A stretch of DNA of 64,000 bases from Klebsiella quasivariicola. Lineage in GTDB: Bacteria; Pseudomonadota; Gammaproteobacteria; Enterobacterales; Enterobacteriaceae. Under the pieces are notes generated by a model, which was given only the letters and a program-made list of their open reading frames with translations, did no database searches and was not told where the DNA came from. This document shows, piece after piece, positions 25,098 to 33,348 of this stretch (its first letter is position 1; every line of letters begins with the position of its first letter). The position numbers and the translations under genes are program-made. The stretch covers positions 3,596,001 through 3,660,000 of the forward strand of contig NZ_CP022823.1 in NCBI RefSeq assembly GCF_002269255.1, written 5' to 3'.

Positions 25098-26114
25098 TCA
25101 GAGCAGGCCAGCCTGCGTCATCAGCTCAATGACCTTTTTGCTGTTCAGCGAGGAAGGTTCCACCTTCGGTGCATCCAGATCTTTCAGCGGGGTCAGTTTC
25201 GGGTTAGAGGCCGCGTCTACCCCCACCGCATATTCGAAGGCGTTATTGGTGCGTAGCGCATCCTGCCCCTGCTTGCCGGTGATCCATTTAATAAACGCCT
25301 GCGCCTGCGCTTTATGTTTGCTGGAAGCCAGCACGCCGCCGCCGGAAAGGCTGACGAAGGCGCCCGGATCCTGATGTTTGAAGTAATACAGTTGGGTGTT
25401 TTTGCTGTTCTCGCCGGTTTTTGACTGGTCGACGAAGCGATAGTAGTGGTAGATCACCCCGCCGTCGATCTGCCCGGCGTTGACCGCTTTCATCACCGTG
25501 CTGTTGCCTTTGTAGGCGACAAAGTTGGTTTTCATCGCCTTCAGCCAGTCGAGAGTCGCCTGCTCACCCTTCAGCGCCAGCATCGCGCTGACGATAGCCT
25601 GGAAATCAGCCCCCGATGGTGAAGCCGCCCAGCGCCCTTTCCACTCCGGTTTTGCCAGATCCATCAGGGAATGCGGCAGTTGCGCCTCGCTGATTTTCGC
25701 CGGGTTGTAGACGAAAACAGTGCTGCGGGCGGCGATGCCGATCCAGCGCCCATGCTGCGGACGGTATTGCGCCGGAACCTGCTGCAGGGTGGCGGCATCC
25801 AGCGGGGCGAAAAGTTTGGCATTATCGACCAGCACCATCGACGGTGAGTTCTCGGTCAGAAACACATCGGCCGGCGACGCGGAACCTTCCTGAACCAGCT
25901 GATTACCCAGCTCGCTGTCATCGCCATTGCGCAGCGTGACCTTAATACCCGTCTCTTTGGTGAATCCATCCACCCACGACTTCACCAGATTTTCGTGCTG
26001 AGCGTTGTAAACCACGATCCCATCGTGACCGTCAGCCGCCATTCCCTGCGGCGCCAGAAACAGAGAAGCGGCAACCAGCGCTGCCGTGCGGAAAGGCGAT
26101 AAGCGAAACTTCAT
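25098..26114 (-). CDS. fbpA: Ferric iron-binding periplasmic protein FbpA
   Basis: A 338-residue periplasmic Fe3+-binding protein of the transferrin-like FbpA family. The signal peptide spans about 27 residues (MKFRLSPFRTAALVAA... ending GMA). The mature protein opens with IVVYNAQHENLVKSW, and the paired tyrosines in GVIYHYYRF match the iron-coordinating Tyr-Tyr of the family. The start at 26114 is set by the signal peptide; the open frame extends 31 codons further. A 16/19 match to the Fur box lies 80 bases upstream, predicting derepression under iron limitation. Confidence 0.9.
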   Translation of the reverse strand: MKFRLSPFRTAALVAASLFLAPQGMAADGHDGIVVYNAQHENLVKSWVDGFTKETGIKVTLRNGDDSELGNQLVQEGSASPADVFLTENSPSMVLVDNAKLFAPLDAATLQQVPAQYRPQHGRWIGIAARSTVFVYNPAKISEAQLPHSLMDLAKPEWKGRWAASPSGADFQAIVSAMLALKGEQATLDWLKAMKTNFVAYKGNSTVMKAVNAGQIDGGVIYHYYRFVDQSKTGENSKNTQLYYFKHQDPGAFVSLSGGGVLASSKHKAQAQAFIKWITGKQGQDALRTNNAFEYAVGVDAASNPKLTPLKDLDAPKVEPSSLNSKKVIELMTQAGLL

Positions 26115-26193
26115 GAACGCATCCTTAATGAAATGGGACAATAAACGGTGAATAGCCTGAACGGAGGGGATTAAATCACAGCAAAAAAAGAAT

Positions 26194-26212
26194 GATAATG
26201 AAAACAATTATC
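26194..26212. promoter_or_regulatory. Fur box upstream of fbpA
   Basis: GATAATGAAAACAATTATC agrees with the consensus GATAATGATAATCATTATC at 16 of 19 positions, including complete outer half-sites. It lies 80 bases upstream of the fbpA start codon, a usual place for Fur to cover a promoter. Confidence 0.8.
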
Positions 26213-26380
26213 ATAAACTTAAAAAAGCAAAAAATAACGTCGGCGCACCACTCTGGATGGGAAAATGCTTAAAAACATACCGCACCGGAATTTATATTAA
26301 GAAAACATTAAATTTCGATTTTTTATTGTCGGTGGAAAAATCTGCCGTTGTTACATGCGGTAAGCGGCCTTGCCAGTGGG

Positions 26381-26402
26381 TATTGTGATATGGATCATAT
26401 TT
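26381..26402. promoter_or_regulatory. CRP- or FNR-like site upstream of the EAL gene
   Basis: The 22 bases at 26381-26402 match the palindromic CRP consensus at 17 positions, with a full left TGTGA core (26384-26388) and right TCATA. The same core reads TGAT-N4-ATCA, so FNR (8 of 10 matches) is an alternative. It is 111 bases before the EAL start, and about 170 bases from the Fur box on the other side of the divergent region. The rest of 26115-26513 is AT-rich and gene-free. Confidence 0.55.
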
Positions 26403-26513
26403 TTAATATGCTCAATCATCGCGAAAGATTTCCCCCTTCTACGATCATTGAAAAGCCTTTACCGCCAGATGGACGGTTCCCTTTATGCCTAATTACCTTA
26501 GCACGCTAAATAA

Positions 26514-28049
26514 ATGAAAGAGATAAAGCGGCGAAATGCATGGATTGCCTTTTCTCTGGCACTGGTGGTATTTCTTGCTGGCGTGTTTGTCATTAACTGG
26601 CAATTGTGGCATTCAGACCAGGCTGCCCATGTCGATGACGCCAAACAAGCGGCGAAGAAAATCGCCGTGATCCTTGATGAGGCGCGTGCCGCAACGGCCA
26701 CTGCACTGAATGTCAGCAGTGCCGGTTGCTCCGGTCAGGGTCAGTTCCAGCTCGGAACGGAAGCCGCGCTGCAGCCACATCTGCGTACTATCCTGCTGGT
26801 AAAAAACGGCAAGGTGTGGTGCTCGTCACTGCCAGGTAACCGGGTTTTGACGCTCCATGCTGAGGCATTACCGGACGAACCGCTGCTGTTGTTGCCATCC
26901 CGAATGATGGTCAATAAACGACCGGTACTGATCTATCAAACACGGTCGGCAGAGGTCAAAGTTATTGTCAGTATCAGCGACGTGCATCTGCGCGATGCCC
27001 TGTATAGCGATACGGATAACGACGGGCTCGCACTCTGGGTACAGAACCAGATGATCGCCAGATATGGCGATGTACAAACGCTAACAAACCAGCCTCAGTT
27101 GGGCGTATTTTCCTCAGCGGACTACCCGTTTCGCATCGTCTATCCTGAGTCTCCCTTTTTTAGCCCCGGTCGCTTATTTCATAATGGTTTCGGTCTGTTG
27201 ATTTTTATTTTCTCCGTTTCGCTGCTGTTCTATTTCCTGCTGCGGAAATACCTCAATGTGTATACCTCAGAAGAGGAAAACCTGCGCTATGCGATAACCC
27301 AGGGCGATATCGTTCCCTTTTACCAGCCGCTGGTGAATGGGAAAACCGGGGAGATATACGGCGTGGAAATTCTCGCCCGCTGGCAAAACACCACCCCCCA
27401 ATGGCGTTCGCCCGCGGAATTTATTCCGCTGGCCGAACGTACCGGCTTAATTATTCCCCTAACCCGCAGCCTGATGGCGCAGGTTAACGCGCAGATGAGA
27501 CCACTCTTTAGTAAACTTCCGGATGGGTTTCATATTGGCCTCAATATCAGCGCGTCCCATATTAACGCCCCAACGTTTATCGATGATTGCCTGCACTTTC
27601 AGCACGGTTTTGAGGGTAAAGCGGTAAAGCTGATGCTGGAGATCACCGAACAGGAACCGCTGTTGCTCAACGGCGCGGTTGTCGACAAACTCAATAAATT
27701 GCACAATCGCGGGTTTTCCATCGCGCTGGACGATTTCGGCACCGGCTATTCCGGGCTTTCCTATCTTCACGAGCTGGTTTTCGACTATATCAAAATCGAT
27801 CAGAGCTTTGTTGGCCGCGTGACCGTTGAGGCACCGTCTAGCAAACTGCTGGACTGCGTGATAGAGATGGCGCGGACGTTGTCATTGCGCATCATTGCCG
27901 AGGGCGTCGAAACTCAGGCCCAGCTGGAATATCTTAATCGCCAGAATATTCATCTGCTGCAGGGCTATTATTTCTGGAAGCCGATGCCCTACGTCGCGCT
28001 GGTCATGCTTCTTCTGAGCAAACCCAAAGCGAAGATTATCGAACAATAA
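26514..28049 (+). CDS. CSS-motif cyclic-di-GMP phosphodiesterase (EAL domain)
   Basis: A 511-residue inner-membrane protein. TM1 is about residues 10-30; a periplasmic sensor region follows with the CSS motif at 103-105 (VWCSSLPG) and a second cysteine at 72, the pair being redox-sensitive in the characterised family; TM2 is about 225-247; the EAL domain fills 260-505. Catalytic features are intact: YGVEILARW, NISASHI, MLEITEQEP and DDFGTGYSGLSYL, so it should degrade c-di-GMP. The start has no strong ribosome site, but a ten-codon reading frame (26485-26517) ends in an ATGA overlap with it. It converges with the STAS gene. Confidence 0.88.
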   Translation: MKEIKRRNAWIAFSLALVVFLAGVFVINWQLWHSDQAAHVDDAKQAAKKIAVILDEARAATATALNVSSAGCSGQGQFQLGTEAALQPHLRTILLVKNGKVWCSSLPGNRVLTLHAEALPDEPLLLLPSRMMVNKRPVLIYQTRSAEVKVIVSISDVHLRDALYSDTDNDGLALWVQNQMIARYGDVQTLTNQPQLGVFSSADYPFRIVYPESPFFSPGRLFHNGFGLLIFIFSVSLLFYFLLRKYLNVYTSEEENLRYAITQGDIVPFYQPLVNGKTGEIYGVEILARWQNTTPQWRSPAEFIPLAERTGLIIPLTRSLMAQVNAQMRPLFSKLPDGFHIGLNISASHINAPTFIDDCLHFQHGFEGKAVKLMLEITEQEPLLLNGAVVDKLNKLHNRGFSIALDDFGTGYSGLSYLHELVFDYIKIDQSFVGRVTVEAPSSKLLDCVIEMARTLSLRIIAEGVETQAQLEYLNRQNIHLLQGYYFWKPMPYVALVMLLLSKPKAKIIEQ

Positions 28050-28092
28050 GCGGGCGCTCCATAACCCGCTGGCAACCCTGACCGCATAAACG

Positions 28093-28434
28093 TTATAACG
28101 AGGTGAACGCGTTTAACACATCCTGGCGGGTCTCCTGAATGGCAAAGATGCGATCCATACGGGTGAGCTTAAACAGGTTTTTAATCGTGTCATTGAGCGA
28201 ACACAGCGCCAGCTCGCCCTGACCATTGACGCTTTTCAGAATGGATACCAGCGCGCCAAGACAGCTACTGTCAATGAAATCGACGTGACTCAGATCCAGC
28301 AGCACATTTTTGGTATCCGGATCGATAGCCTCCAGAACCTGCTGCTTAAACGCCTGCACGACGGAAGCATCCAGTCGGCGCACCAGTGGCACAATAATTT
28401 TTACGCCCTGCTCGGTGTGTAATTCAACGTTCAT
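28093..28434 (-). CDS. STAS-domain protein (anti-sigma factor antagonist-like)
   Basis: A 113-residue single STAS domain resembling SpoIIAA-type antagonists. The family signature NVLLDLSHVDFIDSSCLGAL places the potentially phosphorylated Ser at position 57. I chose MNVELH (28434), 6 bases from a GAGG ribosome site, over the ATG at 28440 that touches it. It follows the phosphorylase gene by 64 bases on the same strand and is likely cotranscribed. No partner kinase or phosphatase is encoded within the window, so its regulator, if any, is elsewhere. Partner and role are unknown. Confidence 0.85.
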   Translation of the reverse strand: MNVELHTEQGVKIIVPLVRRLDASVVQAFKQQVLEAIDPDTKNVLLDLSHVDFIDSSCLGALVSILKSVNGQGELALCSLNDTIKNLFKLTRMDRIFAIQETRQDVLNAFTSL

Positions 28435-28498
28435 GCTCATCCTCAATAGTGACTGATATTCGTCGACGAGTCCCTTTTTTGCCCGGCGTGTTCGCTCT

Positions 28499-30925
28499 TT
28501 AGCTGGTGATACCCCAAATATCCCGGGCGTAGCCACGTATGGTTCTGTCGCTGGAAAATTCGCCCATCCGGCAAATATTGAGTAAGGCCCGACGGTGCCA
28601 TTGTTCCGGCTGTTCAAAATCGATCATCGCCTGCTGCTGCGTCTGGCAATAGCTGTCGAAATCCAGCAAATGGCAGTAATGATCGCCCTCCACCAACATA
28701 TGGTGAAGCGGCGCAAATAGCTCACGATCGGCGGTAAACAACCCAGACACCAGGGTATCGACAACACGCGCAATAGCCGGATTCTGATGATAGAAAGTAT
28801 GGTGATACCCGATGCGCCGGCTCTCTTCAATCTCTTCCGCCACGGCACCAAACAGATAAAAATTGTCCGCCCCCACGGCCTCGCGAATTTCGATATTCGC
28901 CCCATCATAGGTACCGATAGTTAACGCGCCGTTCATGGCAAACTTCATATTGCTGGTGCCGGAGGCCTCGGTACCTGCCGTGGAAATCTGCTCGGACAGA
29001 TCCGTCGCCGGAATAATTTTTTCCGCCAGCGAGACTTTATAGTCTTCGAGGAAAACGACTTTAAGTTGTCCGGCAATCTGTGGGTCGCGGTTAATTTTTC
29101 GGGCAACGGTGTTAATTAACTGAATAATCAGCTTCGCCATTCGATAGCCCGGTGCCGCTTTGCCCGCAAACAAATGCACCTTAGGCGCGATAGTCTTCCC
29201 TGTCTCTTTGATATCCAGGTAAAGCGCGATCACGTGAAGAATATTGAGCAACTGACGCTTATATTCATGGATACGTTTGACCTGACAATCAAACATCGCC
29301 AGCGGATCCAGCGCGATGCCGTAGCGTTGAGCCACCAGCTGGCTGAGCACGGTTTTGTTGGCAAATTTAATGGCCCGGATGTTATCAATAATAGCGGTAT
29401 CATCGGCCAGGCTTTCCAGACTGGACAGCAAGGGTAAATCGGTCGGCCACCCTTCTCCCAGCTGTTGGTGCAAAAATGCTGCCAGGCCGGGGTTCGCCTG
29501 CTGCACCCAGCGACGCGGCGTAACGCCGTTGGTCTGATTAATGAATTTCTCCGGGGTCAAAAAATAAAAGTCGGGCACCAGTTGTTTCTTGACCAGCTCC
29601 GAATGCAGCCATGCCACGCCGTTCACGCGATGGCTACCGACAATGGCCAGATTGGCCATACGAATTTGCTTATCGTGATGTTCATCGATTAAAGACAGCG
29701 AAGATAACAGATGATTTTTATCCGGCCAGCGCCGGGCCACCTCTTCAAGGAAACGATGGTTGATCTCAAATATAATTTGCAAATGACGCGGCAGCAGTTT
29801 TTCAAACAGCGTTACTGGCCAGGTCTCCAGCGCTTCCGGCATCAACGTATGATTAGTGTAGGCACAGGTGTTTTGCGTTATTTCCCACGCCTGCTCCCAC
29901 GGCAGTCGGTATTCATCCACCAGGATCCGCATCAGCTCCACGACCGCTAATGCCGGATGGGTATCATTAAGCTGAATAGCCACATGCTGCGACAGGAAAG
30001 AAATATCGTCATTAACTTCGGCATAATCACGGAATATATCCCGCAGCGTACAAGCCACCAGAAAATATTCTTGCGTCAGCCGCAACTCTTTTCCGGTGAG
30101 CACCTCATCGGATGGATAGAGTATTTTTGAAATATTCTCCGATGCAATTTTATCACTCACTGCCTTAATATAATCGCCGCGATTGAAAATATGGATATTA
30201 AAGGAGTCAGAGGCCACCGCGCTGTAGAGCCGCAGCTTGTTGGTCGTCGTATCCCGGTAGCCGGAAACAAAATAATCATGGGGAATACCGACGATGGTTT
30301 TCCAGCCCAGCCACATTGGATTGTAATTGCCATCAATATCTTCGCTGTGTTCGATATATCCCCCCAGCGGGACCAGGATTTGCTGAGCATGATGCGCCAC
30401 CAGCCATGGTGAATGCATGGAGTGCCAGTCATCCGGATGCTCGATCTGCTGGTCATTTTGAAAGGATTGGCGAAACAGACCATATTCGTATTTGATGCCA
30501 TGCCCGGATGCAGCAATATCAAGGGTAGCCATCGAGTCGATAAAGCATGCAGCTAAACGCCCTAACCCGCCGTTGCCCAGCGCGGCATCTGGCTCTTCGT
30601 CAAGGAGCTGATCAAGATCAAAACCCAGGTCGTGCACCACCTGACGCATCTCCGCCAGTAAATTCATATTTAGCAGGTTATTACGCAACGACTGGCCCAG
30701 TAAAAACTCCATCGACAGATAGTAAACACGTTTTTTACGTTGTTCACGTTGCCGCGTCTGGCTCGTCAGAAAATGGTCCTGTTGAAAATGACGAATGGCC
30801 AGCGCCACCGCGTTAAAAATATCGCCATGCGTAGCTTTATTTAAGCTAACACACAATGCGTACTTTAATTGCTGTTCAACTAACGCCCGTAATTCTTTGA
30901 TATTTTGCGGGTTAATGACAGGCAT
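28499..30925 (-). CDS. Alpha-glucan (glycogen/maltodextrin) phosphorylase
   Basis: An 808-residue PLP enzyme releasing glucose-1-phosphate from alpha-1,4-glucans. Family motifs are complete: RVYYLSMEFLLGQSLRNN, DAALGNGGLGRLAACFIDS, QLNDTHPALAVVELMR, TNGVTPRRW, and the PLP lysine Lys661 in EASGTSNMKFAMNG. Length is close to GlgP (815) and MalP (797) of E. coli. It is not in a glg or mal operon: its only companion is the STAS gene after it, so it is probably an additional paralog with its own regulation. The 295 bases upstream to tRNA-Ser contain no gene. Confidence 0.93.
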   Translation of the reverse strand: MPVINPQNIKELRALVEQQLKYALCVSLNKATHGDIFNAVALAIRHFQQDHFLTSQTRQREQRKKRVYYLSMEFLLGQSLRNNLLNMNLLAEMRQVVHDLGFDLDQLLDEEPDAALGNGGLGRLAACFIDSMATLDIAASGHGIKYEYGLFRQSFQNDQQIEHPDDWHSMHSPWLVAHHAQQILVPLGGYIEHSEDIDGNYNPMWLGWKTIVGIPHDYFVSGYRDTTTNKLRLYSAVASDSFNIHIFNRGDYIKAVSDKIASENISKILYPSDEVLTGKELRLTQEYFLVACTLRDIFRDYAEVNDDISFLSQHVAIQLNDTHPALAVVELMRILVDEYRLPWEQAWEITQNTCAYTNHTLMPEALETWPVTLFEKLLPRHLQIIFEINHRFLEEVARRWPDKNHLLSSLSLIDEHHDKQIRMANLAIVGSHRVNGVAWLHSELVKKQLVPDFYFLTPEKFINQTNGVTPRRWVQQANPGLAAFLHQQLGEGWPTDLPLLSSLESLADDTAIIDNIRAIKFANKTVLSQLVAQRYGIALDPLAMFDCQVKRIHEYKRQLLNILHVIALYLDIKETGKTIAPKVHLFAGKAAPGYRMAKLIIQLINTVARKINRDPQIAGQLKVVFLEDYKVSLAEKIIPATDLSEQISTAGTEASGTSNMKFAMNGALTIGTYDGANIEIREAVGADNFYLFGAVAEEIEESRRIGYHHTFYHQNPAIARVVDTLVSGLFTADRELFAPLHHMLVEGDHYCHLLDFDSYCQTQQQAMIDFEQPEQWHRRALLNICRMGEFSSDRTIRGYARDIWGITS

Positions 30926-31183
30926 GCTGACCTCACTGGTCTCTGTATCTGTGTAAAAACCATGGCAGGTAAATCATCATTTTTCCAAGTATAGACGAAG
31001 ATATTTTGCCGAATGGTTTTTATTCCTCAGCACCATTGCCGTTTATAACGAGAGGCTAATAATTAAAATAACAACACGTTGCATTGGATGGATCGTCATC
31101 TTTTGCCAGCGATAACGCTACAGGCAAGGCGGGTTTGCGGGGTTGGGAAGTGAAAGCGCCGTCAAGACGGTCGTGGGGAAAGC

Positions 31184-31212
31184 AAAAAGGGGTTACCTTT
31201 CGGTAACCCCTT
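31184..31212 (-). terminator. Terminator of tRNA-Ser
   Basis: AAGGGGTTACC (31187-31197) pairs with GGTAACCCCTT (31202-31212) around TTTC. On the minus strand a run of T (31184-31188) follows, 9 bases after the tRNA 3' end. Confidence 0.85.
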
Positions 31213-31220
31213 CTTTTATA

Positions 31221-31308
31221 TGGCGGAAGCGCAGAGATTCGAACTCTGGAACCCTTTCGGGTCGCCGGTTTTCAAGACCGGTGCCTTCAACCGCTCGGCC
31301 ACACTTCC
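31221..31308 (-). tRNA. serT: tRNA-Ser (anticodon UGA)
   Basis: An 88-nt class II tRNA with an encoded CCA end. On the minus strand it begins GGAAGTGTGGCCGAG, has the anticodon loop CTTGAAA (anticodon TGA, reading UCA and related serine codons), a long variable arm CGACCCGAAAGGGTT and the T-loop TTCGAATC. It corresponds to E. coli serT, which also lies next to yccA. It marks the change from accessory genes on its left to the conserved ycc block on its right. Confidence 0.97.
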
Positions 31309-31320
31309 GGTGTGAGGCGC

Positions 31321-31349
31321 ACTATAAACACCTCGGCGGATGCTGTAAA
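31321..31349 (-). promoter_or_regulatory. Promoter of tRNA-Ser
   Basis: On the minus strand TTTACA (31344-31349) and TATAGT (31321-31326) are separated by exactly 17 bases, followed by a GC-rich stretch GCGCC before the tRNA, the discriminator type linked to stringent control of stable RNA genes. Confidence 0.75.
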
Positions 31350-31453
31350 GCACCATTTTGTTCAACTGCCTTAAAAACAAACAATTTTGTGTTATTCGTC
31401 TGAATTTCAGGCAGTTCGCGCAGAAAATCAGCGCCCTCACCGCTATCAGAGGA

Positions 31454-33079
31454 CTATTTTTTAATGTACATGTCTTTAGTGTAGTAATACCCCAGCTTAT
31501 CCGGCGTGAAACCGCCCACCCTGGGTTTCACTAAATGGGTGCGCACATAGTGATAGACCGGAATGGCGGGAACATCCTGCGCCAGCAGATCTTCCGCCTG
31601 CTGATAGTATTTGCCCCGGGTCGCCACGTCGGGGGCTTTCGCCGCGTTGCGCAGGGCCGCGTCGTAAGCCGGGTTGCTGTACTGACTGGTATTCTCACTA
31701 TCCCCGGTACGGAAAGTATTGAGGAAGGTGGCGGCATCGTCGTAGTCGGCGATCCAGGCATAGCGGACGGCGTCAAAGTTATGCGTATGCATGGTATCGA
31801 GCATCGTCTTCCACTCCTGGTTTTGCAGCTTCACCTCGACGCCGAGGTTTTTCTTCCACATTGAGCTGGCGGCGATGGCGATACGCTGGTGCGATTCAGA
31901 GGTGTTATACAGCAGGGAAAAGACCAGCGGATGGCTTTCATCATACCCCGCCTGCGCCAGTAGTTTTTTCGCCTCGGCAATTCGCTTCTCGCGCGGCCAG
32001 CTGGCGTAGTCCGGGTTGTGCAGCGTCACGCCGCCGATATCCGGTTGACTGATCAGCCAGGCCGGGCGCTGCCCCTGGCCAAGCACTTTTCCGGCAATGA
32101 TATCTTTATCAAGCGCCATATTCAGCGCCCGACGCACGCGGGCGTCGTTAAACGGCGGCCGGGTAGTATTGAATTCGTAGTAATAGGTCGCCAGCTGCGG
32201 CGAAACGTCCAGCTGGTCGCCCATGGTTTTCTGCAACTGCGCAAACTGATTGATCGGCACCGTATAAACAATATCAATCTCCCCCGCTTTGTAGCGGTTG
32301 ACATCGGCGGCCTCCGAAGTGATCGGCAGGTAAGTCACTTTATTAATAACGGTGTGCGCATTATCCCAGTACTTCGCGTTACGTTCAGCCACCAGCCGCT
32401 CATTCACCACCCATTGGGTCAGCTTATACGGGCCGCTGGTGACGATATGCTCTGGTCGGGTCCATTTATCGGCAAAACGCTCCACCAGCACTTTGTCGAT
32501 CGGTACCAGCGAAGGGTGCGCCAGCATCGCCAGGAAGGCGGCATTCGGCTCGGTCAGAGTGACCTGCAGCGTGGTGTCGTTCAGCGCTTTTACCCCCAGC
32601 GTCTCGGGTCCCTTTTGCCCCAGGGCAATTTCGCGGGCGTTGGCGATATGCATATTGCCGGGATAGCTCGCATAGGGCGAGGCGGTGGCCGGCGAGACCA
32701 GCCGTTGCCAGCTCCAGACGATATCCTGCGCCGTGATGGCCGTGCCGTCGGACCAGGTCAGACCGGGGCGTAAATGGAAGGTCCATAACAGGTTGTCCTT
32801 GTTTTCCCAGCTTTCCGCCAGCCGCGGCTCGATCGCCCCCGCAGGCGTCACGCTGACCAGCCCTTCAAAGAGATCGCTAATGATGTTGAATTCAATATCG
32901 CTCTCGACTTTGTGCGGATCGAGTGACGCCGGTTCACTGCCGTTATTTCTGACCAGCTCCTGCTTTTCCGCCAGCTGAGTACCCGGCGGCACCTGCGCCG
33001 CCAGCGCCCCGCCGATCGTGGCCAGCATACTTACTGCCAGGAGTGTTCGCGTGATGTGATTTTTGTTGTGTAATGTCAT
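31454..33079 (-). CDS. OppA-family periplasmic peptide-binding protein
   Basis: A 541-residue solute-binding protein of ABC family 5 (OppA/MppA type). A signal peptide occupies the first 27 or so residues (hydrophobic TLLAVSMLATIGGALA). Mature hallmarks are NNGSEPASLDPHKVESD and the peptide-binding family pattern through FNTTRPPFNDARVRRALNMA. The start MTLHNKNH at 33079 follows AAAGGGA; 14 further in-frame codons upstream are ignored. No permease or ATPase genes are nearby, so it may borrow the Opp membrane complex, as MppA does, or bind murein tripeptide or another ligand. Confidence 0.88.
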   Translation of the reverse strand: MTLHNKNHITRTLLAVSMLATIGGALAAQVPPGTQLAEKQELVRNNGSEPASLDPHKVESDIEFNIISDLFEGLVSVTPAGAIEPRLAESWENKDNLLWTFHLRPGLTWSDGTAITAQDIVWSWQRLVSPATASPYASYPGNMHIANAREIALGQKGPETLGVKALNDTTLQVTLTEPNAAFLAMLAHPSLVPIDKVLVERFADKWTRPEHIVTSGPYKLTQWVVNERLVAERNAKYWDNAHTVINKVTYLPITSEAADVNRYKAGEIDIVYTVPINQFAQLQKTMGDQLDVSPQLATYYYEFNTTRPPFNDARVRRALNMALDKDIIAGKVLGQGQRPAWLISQPDIGGVTLHNPDYASWPREKRIAEAKKLLAQAGYDESHPLVFSLLYNTSESHQRIAIAASSMWKKNLGVEVKLQNQEWKTMLDTMHTHNFDAVRYAWIADYDDAATFLNTFRTGDSENTSQYSNPAYDAALRNAAKAPDVATRGKYYQQAEDLLAQDVPAIPVYHYVRTHLVKPRVGGFTPDKLGYYYTKDMYIKK

Positions 33080-33192
33080 TTCCCTTTGCCTTTGACGTAC
33101 GGGGCTATCCCCCTCTTCCACACTTAGTCGCAGAAACGCAATAAGGCAATATTTTTCAGTGACCTATAAGATTTCGATCGGCTCAGCGACGC

Positions 33193-33217
33193 GAAAAGCG
33201 AAAATATATCGCTTTTC
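33193..33217. repeat. Inverted repeat in the oppA-like / yccA divergent region
   Basis: GAAAAGCGA (33193-33201) and TCGCTTTTC (33209-33217) are perfect complements over a 7-base AT loop. No U-tract follows. It lies 113 bases upstream of the oppA-like start and may be an operator or a leader hairpin. Confidence 0.4.
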
Positions 33218-33348
33218 CCTATCTATATAGAATTTTATGCTAGGCAAAAGCGCTAAAAACTAAGTAAAGATGGGTAAAAGGATTAGGGCTTCACGCTTGT
33301 TTTTCTTATTCTTTATCCCTAATTACATCTGTCATAAGAGAGTGACTC

